The notes beneath the pieces are model-generated. The model saw nothing but the letters and a program-made list of their open reading frames with translations, had not been told where the DNA came from and made no database searches. Positions 7,796-15,674 of a stretch of DNA of 64,000 nucleotides are shown in pieces. The position numbers and the translations under genes were made by a program. The stretch spans positions 1-64,000 of the forward strand of contig JAGWSF010000001.1 in NCBI GenBank assembly GCA_028876385.1. Reading direction: 5' to 3'. Every line of letters begins with the position of its first letter. Within the stretch, counting starts at the first letter, position 1. This DNA is from Acidobacteriota bacterium. GTDB lineage: Bacteria > Actinomycetota > Acidimicrobiia > Acidimicrobiales > Palsa-688.

Positions 7796-9687
7796 TTGTC
7801 GTAGAGCAGGTCGATCACGCCCTTGCGCTCCGAGTCGGCGTGGCCGCCGAAACCGTTGTGGGCCCACTTGTCCCAGTACTCGTCGGTGAAGAGTGGACCG
7901 TTGTGGGCCGACCGCAGGCTCATCACCCCGCCGCCCTTCTCGGTGAGCCGCCCGATGAGTTGACGGGCCTTCTGGGTCTCGTCCTGACCTGAGTCACCCC
8001 GGGCCAGGTCGAACAGCCGCTTGGCGTAGGCCTCACGTTTGCTCTCGGCCTTCTTGGTGGGGTTGAAGGCCTTGCCCAGGGTCTTCCAGAAACTGGCCTT
8101 CTTCCCGGCGTTCTCCCTCTCGGCCTCGAAGGTCTTGTAACGCTTGTGGATGAGTCGGCCCACCTTGTAGGCGAGCATGCCGACGGTGACTACGGCCGCG
8201 GCGCCGGCCAGGGACCACCCGACGGGGGTGGCCATCAAGGCGCCACCCGCCCCGGCGGCGACGAGGCCGGCGACCACCAACGCGGCGATGCCGGCGGCCG
8301 TCCCGGTGGCCGCGCCCAGGGTGGTGGTCAGCTTTTTGAAGAAACCCCGGCGGTTCTTGCGCAGGGCGTAGGCCATGATCTCGTCGGTGTCGGCGACGCC
8401 CTCCTTACCGGTCACCCACTCCTTGCTGACCTTCGCCTTGAGATCCTCGGCTTTCTGCTTGGCCGCCTGCTGGATCTGCTGCTGCTCCTGGAGGGGGACG
8501 AGGGTCCGTGCGACCTCGTTGTTGCACGTGATGAGCTGGGCTTGGGCCTGGTTCAAGGCTCGGGTCCATTCACCCTTCTCATGGTCGATCTGGGCGATCT
8601 GGTCGTCGAGTCGGCTCATGGCCATTCTGACCTGAGCGGTGGGGCCCTTGGCCCGGTCGACGGTCCTGGCCAAGGATCCCTTCTTCTGCTGCAAGCGGCG
8701 CTTCTTATCCTCTAGCTCGAGGTGCTTGCGCTGCTGCTTGGCCTCGGCGTGCTGAACGGCGCGCTCACCCTCGGCCTGGGCCTCGACGGCGTGCCTGTGA
8801 GCCTTGGACACCACTTTGAGCTGCTTCTTGGGATTGCCGTCCCACTCGTCCCTCAGCTTCTCCAGGCGGTCCCACCGCTGGCGGGCGAACTCGGTCTTGC
8901 GGGCCCAGCGGCTCATGTTGAAAAAGGACAGGGGCAGAGCGACGCCGTGGGCCACGGCGCCGGCGACATGGGCGGTGTGCTCGGCTACGGGAAGGGCGGT
9001 GCTGGCCTTGTCCAGCAGCGAGGCTTTGATCTCGTAGGCGCCGGATGCGATCTGCCCGGCGCTCGAAGCCACGCCGAGGGAGCTGGTGGTGAGGTCCCCG
9101 TTTCCTTCGCTGCGCTCCCGGCTGGCCTTGCGGGCGGCTCCGATCAGGCCTTTCTCGCGGTGTTCCTTGACCTCCTTGCCGGCCTTGTAGCGGTTCCGGG
9201 CGGCCAGCCCCAGTCCGCCGAGGGAGATCAGCTCCGATATCGCACCGAAAGCCGTACCCGTCTCGGCGTTGCTCAGCTTGTTGGGGTCCTCGGGCTTGTC
9301 CCCGTGCTGGCCGCTGTCGTACCAGCTACCCAGCTTATGGTCGTAGGGCAGTTTGCCGGCCTCGGCGAAGGTGGCCGAGGACTCCACGAGCATGGCTCCA
9401 CCCTCCTTGTAGTCGTCGAGATCCTCCTCCTGGAAACGCTGCACCGGGAGGGGCGAACCGCCGACCCCGGGCCGCAGCCGCTGGATGGCGGTCGTGGTGG
9501 CGGCGTTGCCCAGGGTGCGCTGGAGGTCCAGCACGTCGCTCGGTCGGAGCGGGGCGTCCCCGTTGCGCAGTCGGGCCACAGCCAGTTCCGGCAGGGCGGT
9601 CTCCCGGGACGGGGGGCGCACCGGCTGGGGGCCGCCGCCGGGGCGCCTCCCGAGCGTCGGGTTAGGGCTGCGGGTACTAGACACCAT
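7783..9687 (-). CDS. Putative contractile-injection-system-type cargo protein, no recognised toxin domain
   Basis: 634 aa, ATG at 9687 with GGAGG close upstream. Residues ~53-71 carry the motif LDLQRTLGNAATTTAIQRL, followed by PVQRFQEEDLDDY. This QR..GNAA..-QR signature is typical of the N-termini of actinobacterial proteins carried by extracellular contractile injection systems and related DUF4157-type secreted proteins. The rest has no domain I know. Residues ~270-430 are a highly charged, Gln/Lys/Glu-rich coiled coil. Residues ~450-512 are two glycine/alanine-rich hydrophobic helices that could insert into a membrane. The last ~120 residues are basic, then globular (FTDEYWDKWAHNGFGGH). There is no signal peptide, and no sheath, tube or baseplate gene in the window, so if it is cargo it is an orphan. 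Confidence 0.6.
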   Translation of the reverse strand: MVSSTRSPNPTLGRRPGGGPQPVRPPSRETALPELAVARLRNGDAPLRPSDVLDLQRTLGNAATTTAIQRLRPGVGGSPLPVQRFQEEDLDDYKEGGAMLVESSATFAEAGKLPYDHKLGSWYDSGQHGDKPEDPNKLSNAETGTAFGAISELISLGGLGLAARNRYKAGKEVKEHREKGLIGAARKASRERSEGNGDLTTSSLGVASSAGQIASGAYEIKASLLDKASTALPVAEHTAHVAGAVAHGVALPLSFFNMSRWARKTEFARQRWDRLEKLRDEWDGNPKKQLKVVSKAHRHAVEAQAEGERAVQHAEAKQQRKHLELEDKKRRLQQKKGSLARTVDRAKGPTAQVRMAMSRLDDQIAQIDHEKGEWTRALNQAQAQLITCNNEVARTLVPLQEQQQIQQAAKQKAEDLKAKVSKEWVTGKEGVADTDEIMAYALRKNRRGFFKKLTTTLGAATGTAAGIAALVVAGLVAAGAGGALMATPVGWSLAGAAAVVTVGMLAYKVGRLIHKRYKTFEAERENAGKKASFWKTLGKAFNPTKKAESKREAYAKRLFDLARGDSGQDETQKARQLIGRLTEKGGGVMSLRSAHNGPLFTDEYWDKWAHNGFGGHADSERKGVIDLLYDKMGS

Positions 9688-9784
9688 CGCCTCCAGTCGA
9701 GGTGGCCGGATAGCCGCCGATCCTAGAACCTCGCTGCTGCCCTAAAGGGCACGAGTGGAGCGGTTGACGGGGGTGCCCGCCCCG

Positions 9785-9820
9785 GCCTGCTGGTTGGCCT
9801 GCTGGTTCGCCTGCTGGTTC
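9785..9820. repeat. 12-base tandem repeat, three copies
   Basis: GCCTGCTGGTTS is repeated at 9785-9796, 9797-9808 and 9809-9820 in the 187-base gap between the injection-type cargo gene and the LuxR regulator. I see no gene here. Confidence 0.85.
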
Positions 9821-9874
9821 GCGGGACATCTGATCAGCGGGCCAGTCGGGTGGTTCGGTGGGGTTGGCTGCCGG

Positions 9875-12682
9875 TCAGCCGAGTAGGGGGACCTGGCCGG
9901 GCCCGGTGCGGGCCTCCAGGGCCGCGGCCAGGTCGGAGCGGGCGTTGATCCCGAGCTTGGCGAACACCCGGTACAGATGGGTCTCCACGGTGCGCACCGA
10001 GCAGGTGAGCTCCTTGGCGATAGCCGGCGAGGCCAGCCCGCGGGCGGCCAGGGTGGCGACCTCGAACTCGCGCCGGGTGAGAAGCGGTGCGGCGGCCGCC
10101 TCGCTGAGCAGCGGCGAAGAGGCACCCTCGCAGCGGCTGCGCTGGGCGGCGAGGGCCGCCCTCAGCCGGGTCCGCGAAGTGGTGCCGCCGTCGTGGCGGG
10201 CGACGGCCGCCTCCAGCATCTCCACCGCCAGCAGGCCTTCTCCCATGGCCGCGCCCAGGCCGGCCAGCTCCTCCAGCCGGGTGCTGTCACCCTGCTCCAG
10301 GGCCTCCACGTAGGCGACGGCGAGTCGCGGCACTGGTCCATCGACGTGTCCCGCCGCGCTCCGAGCGGCCGCCACCCGAGGCGGGGAGGGGTCGATGCGG
10401 GCGGCCGTCAGACGGGCTTGCAGGGCGAAGTACCACCCGCCCCGAGCCTCGGCGTCCTCCGCCGCCGTTTCGGCCAACCTGGCGGCGGCCGTGAGGTGGC
10501 CGGCCGCAGCCATCACCGTGGCCCGCGCCAGTCTCACGTCGGCGTCGTAGAACCGGGGCGGGTCCAGCCACTGCTCGGCCTGTTCGGCTTCGGCGGCGGC
10601 CTCGTCGAAGCGACCGGTCCAGGCCAGGGCCACGGCTCTGGTGCTGTGGAGCATGGGTCGGAAGCCCAGGTTGGCCAGCGTGCCGTGCCGGCGGATGGCC
10701 TCTTCGAGGAGGTCGGCGGCGGTGGCCGGGCGACCTGCCAGCAGGCGGCAGCGGGCGGCCATTCCCATCATGAGGGCGCGCCCCTCGAACTGGTCGCTGT
10801 CGCGCAGCAGGTCGGCGATGGCCTCGGACCCGGCCGCCACCTCGTCGTAGGCCCCGAGGCAGAGCCGGCCCCAGTGGTCGGTGACGGTCAGTTCTTCGAG
10901 GGCGTTGAGGGCGTGACCCACCGCCGGTAGGGGGGAGGCCAGAGCGCGGCGGGCCAGGGCCACTCCTTCCTCCAATCGTCCGGCGTTCACCAGCGCCGCG
11001 GCCCGAGGTGACCAGTTGACCAGCTTGGCCAGGTCGGGGGCGTCGTCGCCGGGCCAGGCCGCCTCCAGGGCCTGGAGACTGTCGTCGATGTCGCCCGACT
11101 GGACTCCGAGGCCGGCCCGGGTGGACTCCACCATCTGCCGCCAGGGTGGTTCCAACCCAACGGCGGCTGCTTCCAGCAGGCGGGCGGCTCCGGGCCGGTC
11201 CCGCGCCACCCAGTGCAGCCAGATGCCGTGCACGATGGCGGCCATGGCCGCCTGAGCGCCGTCGGCGGCCATGGTCCGAAGGTCCTCGAACAGCTGGATC
11301 AGCAGGTCGGCCCGCTCCGGTCGGTGCAGAATCAGGAAGGCGAGGGTCAGCCCGTCGTCGAAGCTGCGACGCTCGTTCCAGGCCTGGGTGGCCAGCAGGT
11401 CGGCGGCGTCGGACCGCTCCTCGGGGCGGTGCAGGCCGGCGGCCGCCGCCGCCGGCGCTTCGGGGTCGTCCTCGCCGGAGCCGGGGCCGGTGAGGTGGCG
11501 GCGCAGCTCGTCGAGGAGCCCCCAGTGCACCTCGTGAGCGGCCCAGCCCAAAGCGTCGGGGTCGAACGGCTCACCCAGCTCGGCGTGCCACATGGCCAGC
11601 TTCAACAGCAGAGTCCGGTCCCCGCCGCCGGGCCTTCCCGTGTCGGGATCGGCCCTGGCGATCAGCTCCCGTAGGAGCCTCTGACGGTCCAGGTCCCCCA
11701 GCCCGTTACGGATGGCCTGGCGGTACAGCGGATGGGTGAAGCGTACGACCGGCGCCGTGGCGTCGCCTCTGATCTCGAGGACGGACTCGTCCACCAGGGA
11801 CTCCAGCAGCGTCCGCTCCTCGGCCCGGCTGATGAGCCCGAGCGGGAGCGGTCCGGCCACGGCCACCAGCTCCAACAGCCGCCTCTCCTCGGAGCGGAAA
11901 GCACCAACCCGGCCGGCGGTGAGGAGGTCGAGTCCGCCGACGGCCCGCGCCGTGTCGACGACCAGACCGGCGGGGGTCGGCACCAGGCCGCCGCGGGAGC
12001 GGGCCGAGCGCACCAGCTCTAGGACCCACAGCGGGTTCCCCCCGGTGATGTCGAAAATCTCGGCGCTCGAATCCCGGGCGAGGGTGGCTCCGGCCTGCCA
12101 CGACGCCAACTCGGCGACCTCGGAGGGCGTCAGGGCCTCCACGGGGAACACCTGGACCACGTCGCGCCCGACCACGCCCAGGTGCTGAGCCACGTCCGAG
12201 GTGCGCCGGGTGGTGGCGAGGATGCTGGTCCCGGCCACGCCCACGAGGTGGCCGGCCAGGGCCTTGGTGGCGTCGTCGAGCAGGTCGGCGTCGTCGAGGA
12301 GCACCACGAGCGGCTTCTCCGAGGCTCGTCGGCGCAGTCCGTCGAGGGTGGCGGCGATCAGGCCGGCGAGTGGTACGTCACCGGTGATGACGGGGACCAG
12401 GTGGGCGGCGGGGCCGAGCGGTATCGAAGATGGCGGTCCCCCGCCGACTATCTCGACCCGGTCGGCGCCTCGGGCCACGACCCGATCGAGGACCTCTCGG
12501 GCCAAACGGGTCTTGCCCATACCGGCCGCCCCGGTGAGCACCACGTAGGCCCCGACGCTCGAGACGGTCCGGGCCAGGCGCTCGACGACCGCGGCTCTCC
12601 CGACGATGGGCGGACCTTCTGGCCGTGAGCTTTCCGGATCAGGGTGGCTGGTGAGGCTGGGAATGCCACAGAGCGTAGGCAT
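9875..12682 (-). CDS. Large LuxR-family STAND ATPase regulator (LAL type)
   Basis: 935 aa if started at ATG 12682; the frame stays open to 12850 through a proline-rich, repeat-derived stretch that I do not think is translated. Order of parts: an AAA/STAND ATPase with Walker A GAAGMGKTRLA and Walker B-like LVVLLDDADLL in the first ~250 residues; a long helical tetratricopeptide-like middle (~350-800); and a C-terminal LuxR helix-turn-helix at ~870-925 (LLTRREFEVATLAARGLASPAIAKEL, then TVETHLYRVFAKLGI). LAL regulators are ATP-driven activators of adjacent or distant operons, often of sugar use or secondary metabolism. No obvious target sits next to it. The effector is unknown. Confidence 0.9.
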   Translation of the reverse strand: MPTLCGIPSLTSHPDPESSRPEGPPIVGRAAVVERLARTVSSVGAYVVLTGAAGMGKTRLAREVLDRVVARGADRVEIVGGGPPSSIPLGPAAHLVPVITGDVPLAGLIAATLDGLRRRASEKPLVVLLDDADLLDDATKALAGHLVGVAGTSILATTRRTSDVAQHLGVVGRDVVQVFPVEALTPSEVAELASWQAGATLARDSSAEIFDITGGNPLWVLELVRSARSRGGLVPTPAGLVVDTARAVGGLDLLTAGRVGAFRSEERRLLELVAVAGPLPLGLISRAEERTLLESLVDESVLEIRGDATAPVVRFTHPLYRQAIRNGLGDLDRQRLLRELIARADPDTGRPGGGDRTLLLKLAMWHAELGEPFDPDALGWAAHEVHWGLLDELRRHLTGPGSGEDDPEAPAAAAAGLHRPEERSDAADLLATQAWNERRSFDDGLTLAFLILHRPERADLLIQLFEDLRTMAADGAQAAMAAIVHGIWLHWVARDRPGAARLLEAAAVGLEPPWRQMVESTRAGLGVQSGDIDDSLQALEAAWPGDDAPDLAKLVNWSPRAAALVNAGRLEEGVALARRALASPLPAVGHALNALEELTVTDHWGRLCLGAYDEVAAGSEAIADLLRDSDQFEGRALMMGMAARCRLLAGRPATAADLLEEAIRRHGTLANLGFRPMLHSTRAVALAWTGRFDEAAAEAEQAEQWLDPPRFYDADVRLARATVMAAAGHLTAAARLAETAAEDAEARGGWYFALQARLTAARIDPSPPRVAAARSAAGHVDGPVPRLAVAYVEALEQGDSTRLEELAGLGAAMGEGLLAVEMLEAAVARHDGGTTSRTRLRAALAAQRSRCEGASSPLLSEAAAAPLLTRREFEVATLAARGLASPAIAKELTCSVRTVETHLYRVFAKLGINARSDLAAALEARTGPGQVPLLG

Positions 12683-12719
12683 TGGCTCGACCGGCCGCGT
12701 CACCCGCCCCGGTTCCGGG

Positions 12720-12845
12720 TCTCCGGGTCGGCCCGGGGGCGGCCTGGTGTCGGCCCGGGGGGCGGCCTGGTGTCGGCCCGGTGCCGGCCCGGGGGTCGGC
12801 CCGGTGCTGGCCCGGGGGTCGGCCCGGGGGGCGGCCGGCGGGACC
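12720..12845. repeat. GC-rich degenerate repeats upstream of the LuxR gene
   Basis: Irregular copies of GGCCCGGGGGTCGGCC and GGCGGCCTGGTGTC fill the stretch between the LuxR start and the next leftward gene. On the minus strand they would encode Pro/Gly/Arg-rich residues. Open frames in all directions here are a by-product of composition. Confidence 0.6.
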
Positions 12846-12877
12846 ACCACAAGCCCGGGACCACCGGCGGCGATGCG

Positions 12878-13264
12878 TTACCGGCGGGCCGCCCGCCTCC
12901 GCTCGACCAGGTAGCCCAGGTAGGCGGCCACGGCGACGGCGACCAGCGCGGCAGGAGGTCCAGCCGGGGCGTCGCCGACCCGACGTGACGCCAGCGTCGC
13001 CCCCCGGGAGCGGTCCGCGAGAAGGGACCAGCGGGACATCCACGACAGGCCTGAGCCGGCCGAGGCCGCCGATCCGACGGACAGCAGCGAACCGGCGGAG
13101 CCGATGCTGGCCACCGAAGCGAACGACCCGATGCTGGCTATGGACAGGACCGAGCCGTGGGAGGCGATCGACAGGACCGAGTCGGTGGACCACAGCGACA
13201 GGCGGGACCGTCCCTTCGAGGTCGGTGACCGGCGGGGGGGAACGAAGCGGGAGGCGTTTACCAC
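12878..13264 (-). CDS. Hypothetical SIGS-repeat protein with C-terminal membrane anchor
   Basis: A GTG at 13264 gives 128 aa. After a basic N-terminus, residues ~25-75 are a serine-rich repeat of roughly six residues, S-[VIL]-x-S-[IV]-[AG] (SVLSIAS, SIGSFASVAS, SIGSAGSLLSVGS). A ~17-residue hydrophobic helix near residue 110 (ALVAVAVAAYLGYLV) then ends in ERRRAARR, which predicts a tail-anchored, cytoplasm-side positive C-terminus. Regular small/hydrophobic alternation could form a stacked beta structure. The frame stays open further upstream, over the start of the divergent TauE gene; I reject that extension. Function unknown. The start is uncertain because no ribosome site is clear. Confidence 0.6.
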   Translation of the reverse strand: MVNASRFVPPRRSPTSKGRSRLSLWSTDSVLSIASHGSVLSIASIGSFASVASIGSAGSLLSVGSAASAGSGLSWMSRWSLLADRSRGATLASRRVGDAPAGPPAALVAVAVAAYLGYLVERRRAARR

Positions 13265-13417
13265 GGCAGTGACGATAGGCGCCGGCTTATGGGCGCATCC
13301 GGAGCTTCTATTGGCTTTTGAGACCCGCCCGTCCGACCATTGGTCAAAGGAGCCTCCCGCCGGGTGGCCCACCGAGGAGAGCGCCGTGGCCGGAGTCGTG
13401 ACACAAGGAGCGGGACG

Positions 13418-14350
13418 GTGATCTTGGCGGCCATTCCGCTCGGCGTTCTGATCGGGCTCAGCCTGGGGGCGCTCGGCGGCGGAGGTTCCATCCTCACGGT
13501 GCCGGCTTTGGTCTATGTGCTCGGCCAGAGCACCCACAGCTCCACCACCGCGTCGCTGGTGATCGTCGGTATCACCGCCCTGGTGGGTATGGTCGCCCAC
13601 CTGCGGGCCGGCCGGGTGAGGTTCACCTCGGGGCTGGTCTTCGGGCTGCTCGGGTCGGGCGGCTCCTACCTCGGTAGTCGGCTCTCCTCGAGCGTCGACC
13701 CCAATGTGCTCCTGGCGGCCTTCTCGGTCCTGATCCTGATAGCCGCCGCCAGCATGCTCCGGCGCGTCCGGCACCGCCCGACGCCGGCGGCGGCGGTCGG
13801 GGCCTCGCCGGCGGAGGTCGCGGTGGGCGTCGGCGTCGGCGTCGAGGTGAGGGCGGCCGGGTCGGGCCCCGCCGGGACGGGGTCCGCCGGGACGGGGTCC
13901 GCCGGGACGGGCCCCGCCGGGACGGCGGCCGGGACCGGGGGGGACGGCCGGTCGGCCCGGTCGACGGTGACCGCGGTTTCGCCCCTCAGGGTGGTGGTGG
14001 CGGCCAGCGTCGTCGGGTTGCTCACCGGGTTCTTCGGGGTGGGCGGCGGTTTCGTGGTCGTCCCGGCCCTGGTGCTGGCCCTCGGCTTCGACATGGCCGT
14101 GGCGGTGGGTACGTCACTTCTCGTCATCGCCATCAACTCGGCGTCGGCTCTCGCCGTGCGGCTGTCGGGTCACATCCACATGGACGTGGCCCTCGTGGCG
14201 GCTTTCACGGCTGCCGCTATCGCCGGCACCCTGGTCGGCAGCCGGGTGGCGTCGCGGACCCACCCCGAGAAGCTGGTCGGCGCTTTCGCCGTGCTACTGG
14301 TCGCCGTCTCGGTCTACACCGCCGCCCGCAGCCTGCCCCATCTGATCTGA
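13418..14350 (+). CDS. TauE/SafE-family anion exporter permease
   Basis: Start is GTG 13418, eight bases after AAGGAG (13404-13409); upstream ATGs lack such a site. 310 aa with the two-half TauE/SafE layout: an N-terminal bundle opening with GVLIGLSLGALGGGGSILTVPAL and a C-terminal bundle opening with VVGLLTGFFGVGGGFVVVPAL. Each contains the glycine-rich motif followed by VPAL. A ~50-residue hydrophilic linker between the halves contains a tandem GPAGTGSAGT repeat. Family members export sulfite, sulfoacetate or related organosulfur anions. The substrate cannot be read from sequence. A convergent LysR gene follows directly and may regulate it. Confidence 0.88.
   Translation: MILAAIPLGVLIGLSLGALGGGGSILTVPALVYVLGQSTHSSTTASLVIVGITALVGMVAHLRAGRVRFTSGLVFGLLGSGGSYLGSRLSSSVDPNVLLAAFSVLILIAAASMLRRVRHRPTPAAAVGASPAEVAVGVGVGVEVRAAGSGPAGTGSAGTGSAGTGPAGTAAGTGGDGRSARSTVTAVSPLRVVVAASVVGLLTGFFGVGGGFVVVPALVLALGFDMAVAVGTSLLVIAINSASALAVRLSGHIHMDVALVAAFTAAAIAGTLVGSRVASRTHPEKLVGAFAVLLVAVSVYTAARSLPHLI
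13864..13923. repeat. 15-base tandem repeat in the TauE linker, four copies
   Basis: Four in-frame copies of GGGNYCCGCCGGGAC (13864, 13879, 13894, 13909) encode the GSAGT/GPAGT linker. As a multiple of three, copy number can change linker length without a frameshift. Confidence 0.85.
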
Positions 14351-14351
14351 C

Positions 14352-14369
14352 GCCGGGCCCAGACCCGGC
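14352..14369. terminator. Hairpin between convergent TauE and LysR genes
   Basis: GCCGGG (14352-14357) pairs with CCCGGC (14364-14369) around a 6-base loop, starting two bases after the TauE stop and abutting the LysR stop. It probably serves both directions. Confidence 0.5.
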
Positions 14370-15302
14370 TCAGGCCGGTCCGGGCTCGGGCCGGGTGGCG
14401 GCCACGGCCAGGAACGCCGAGGCCGCAGGCGTGAGCAGCCCCGGGCGGTGTACGAGGAACAGGTCCCGGACCAGGGCCGGTTCGAGGTCGGCGACCACGG
14501 CCCCGTTGGCCGCGGCCATTCGGGCCGTCCCCGCCGGTAGCAGCGCTATGCCCGCTCCGGCCAGCACCAGGGGCAGCAGGGCCTCGCGTTGGGTGGTTTC
14601 CACCGCCACCGACAGTTCCACGCCGGCGGCGCCCATCCAGCCTTCGAGGAGGTCGCGCCCCGAACTGCCACGCGGGGTGACTATGAAGCCCACGCCGGCC
14701 AACTCGGCGGGTGTCACCACCTTCGCGACCGCGGGATGATCGGGGGGGAAGACGTCCTGCAGGTGCTGGGAGCCGAGCGGGACGGCGACCAGGCCGGCCG
14801 GAACCGGACCAGCCGCGGTCAGTCCCATCTCGACGGCTCCCGAACGGACCTGCTCGACGAGCTGGGCGGGGTCGTCGGGGGCCGCCAGGTGCACTTCGAT
14901 CTTCGGGTGGGCCGCCACGAAACGCCCGAGCAGGGCCGGCAGGGGATCGGCCGACAGAGTGCGCAGAGCGGACAGCTCGAGTCGTCCCCGGGCCAATCCG
15001 GTGACCTCGCCGGTGACCTGACGGGCTTGGTCGATGGCCCGCATGACGCTACGGGCCGGCCCGAGCAGGGACTGGCCGACGTCGGTGAGGGTGACCGAGC
15101 GTGACAGGCGGTGGAAGAGAGGACCACCGAGCTCGGCTTCCAGCTCGGCGATGGCCTGGGACAGCGCCGGCTGGGAGAGATGAACGGCGGCCGCCGCCTT
15201 GGAGAAGCCGCCGTGGTCGACCACGGCGAGGAACAGGTTGAGCCGTCTCACGTCGAGCGGCGTGCTGCGGTAAGCGGGCGCGACCGGCTTGGGGCTGGTC
15301 AT
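14370..15302 (-). CDS. LysR-family transcriptional regulator
   Basis: 310 aa from ATG 15302 (an upstream in-frame ATG at 15326 is possible). The N-terminal helix-turn-helix is classic LysR: RLNLFLAVVDHGGFSKAAAAVHLSQPALSQAIAELEAELG, then LFHRLSRSVTLTDVG. The periplasmic-binding-like effector domain fills residues ~95-300. It probably forms tetramers and responds to a small metabolite. It converges with the TauE-type anion exporter, separated only by a hairpin. LysR genes often control a neighbour, so an organosulfur or other anion effector is a reasonable guess, not evidence. Confidence 0.9.
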   Translation of the reverse strand: MTSPKPVAPAYRSTPLDVRRLNLFLAVVDHGGFSKAAAAVHLSQPALSQAIAELEAELGGPLFHRLSRSVTLTDVGQSLLGPARSVMRAIDQARQVTGEVTGLARGRLELSALRTLSADPLPALLGRFVAAHPKIEVHLAAPDDPAQLVEQVRSGAVEMGLTAAGPVPAGLVAVPLGSQHLQDVFPPDHPAVAKVVTPAELAGVGFIVTPRGSSGRDLLEGWMGAAGVELSVAVETTQREALLPLVLAGAGIALLPAGTARMAAANGAVVADLEPALVRDLFLVHRPGLLTPAASAFLAVAATRPEPGPA

Positions 15303-15674
15303 CGGGCCATCATCGCACGGCGGCAACGGGCCGATCGGCTCTGGCTGGCGGCCCGACGGCGCGTCACGCTCAGGGGTGGATGGCGAATGGCCCGCTCCCC
15401 CCGGTCGGAGGCTCGAGCGGCCAGCCGAGGAGGTGCTGTGTCATGAGAGATCTGCCCGTGCCGCCCGGTGATCTCCCCGCTTCGAGGGGCGCCGCGCCGC
15501 CCGGCTCCCCCTAGATCGTCCACCGGCTCCGCGTCGTGCTACGCCAGGGCTCCGGCGCAGTTGCGCCGGCGGAGCCGGGGACGCCCCGGTCCCTCCCCGC
15601 AGGCCACCGGGCTCGGCCCGGCCATCGGCGGCCCCGTGGGCGGCAACGGCGGGCTCGGCCCGGTGGGTTGGCGT
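15303..15674. other. 372-base intergenic region between leftward LysR and GGDEF-EAL genes
   Basis: It holds the LysR promoter side, a strong hairpin at 15548-15576, and one tiny open frame. That frame is plus strand 15443-15514: ATG, 23 codons, MRDLPVPPGDLPASRGAAPP and three more residues, with GAGGAGG nine bases upstream. The peptide has no recognisable family and proline-rich composition is expected by chance here, so I do not call it a gene. No RNA gene seen. Confidence 0.5.
15548..15576 (-). terminator. Strong two-part hairpin downstream of the GGDEF-EAL gene
   Basis: GGCTCC-GGCGCA (15548-15559) pairs with TGCGCC (15562-15567) and GGAGCC (15571-15576), with a GGC bulge on one side and a very tight loop. 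It lies about 100 bases beyond the leftward GGDEF-EAL stop codon. Confidence 0.5.

Noticed and set aside
12878-13774. Extension of the SIGS protein to 298 aa
   Set aside because: It would cover the start of the TauE gene antisense with charged, non-family sequence; the serine repeat and anchor lie after 13264.
15443-15514. 23-codon frame with a GAGGAGG site
   Set aside because: Proline/alanine-rich composition is expected by chance at this GC content, and there is no precursor-peptide neighbour such as a modifying enzyme.
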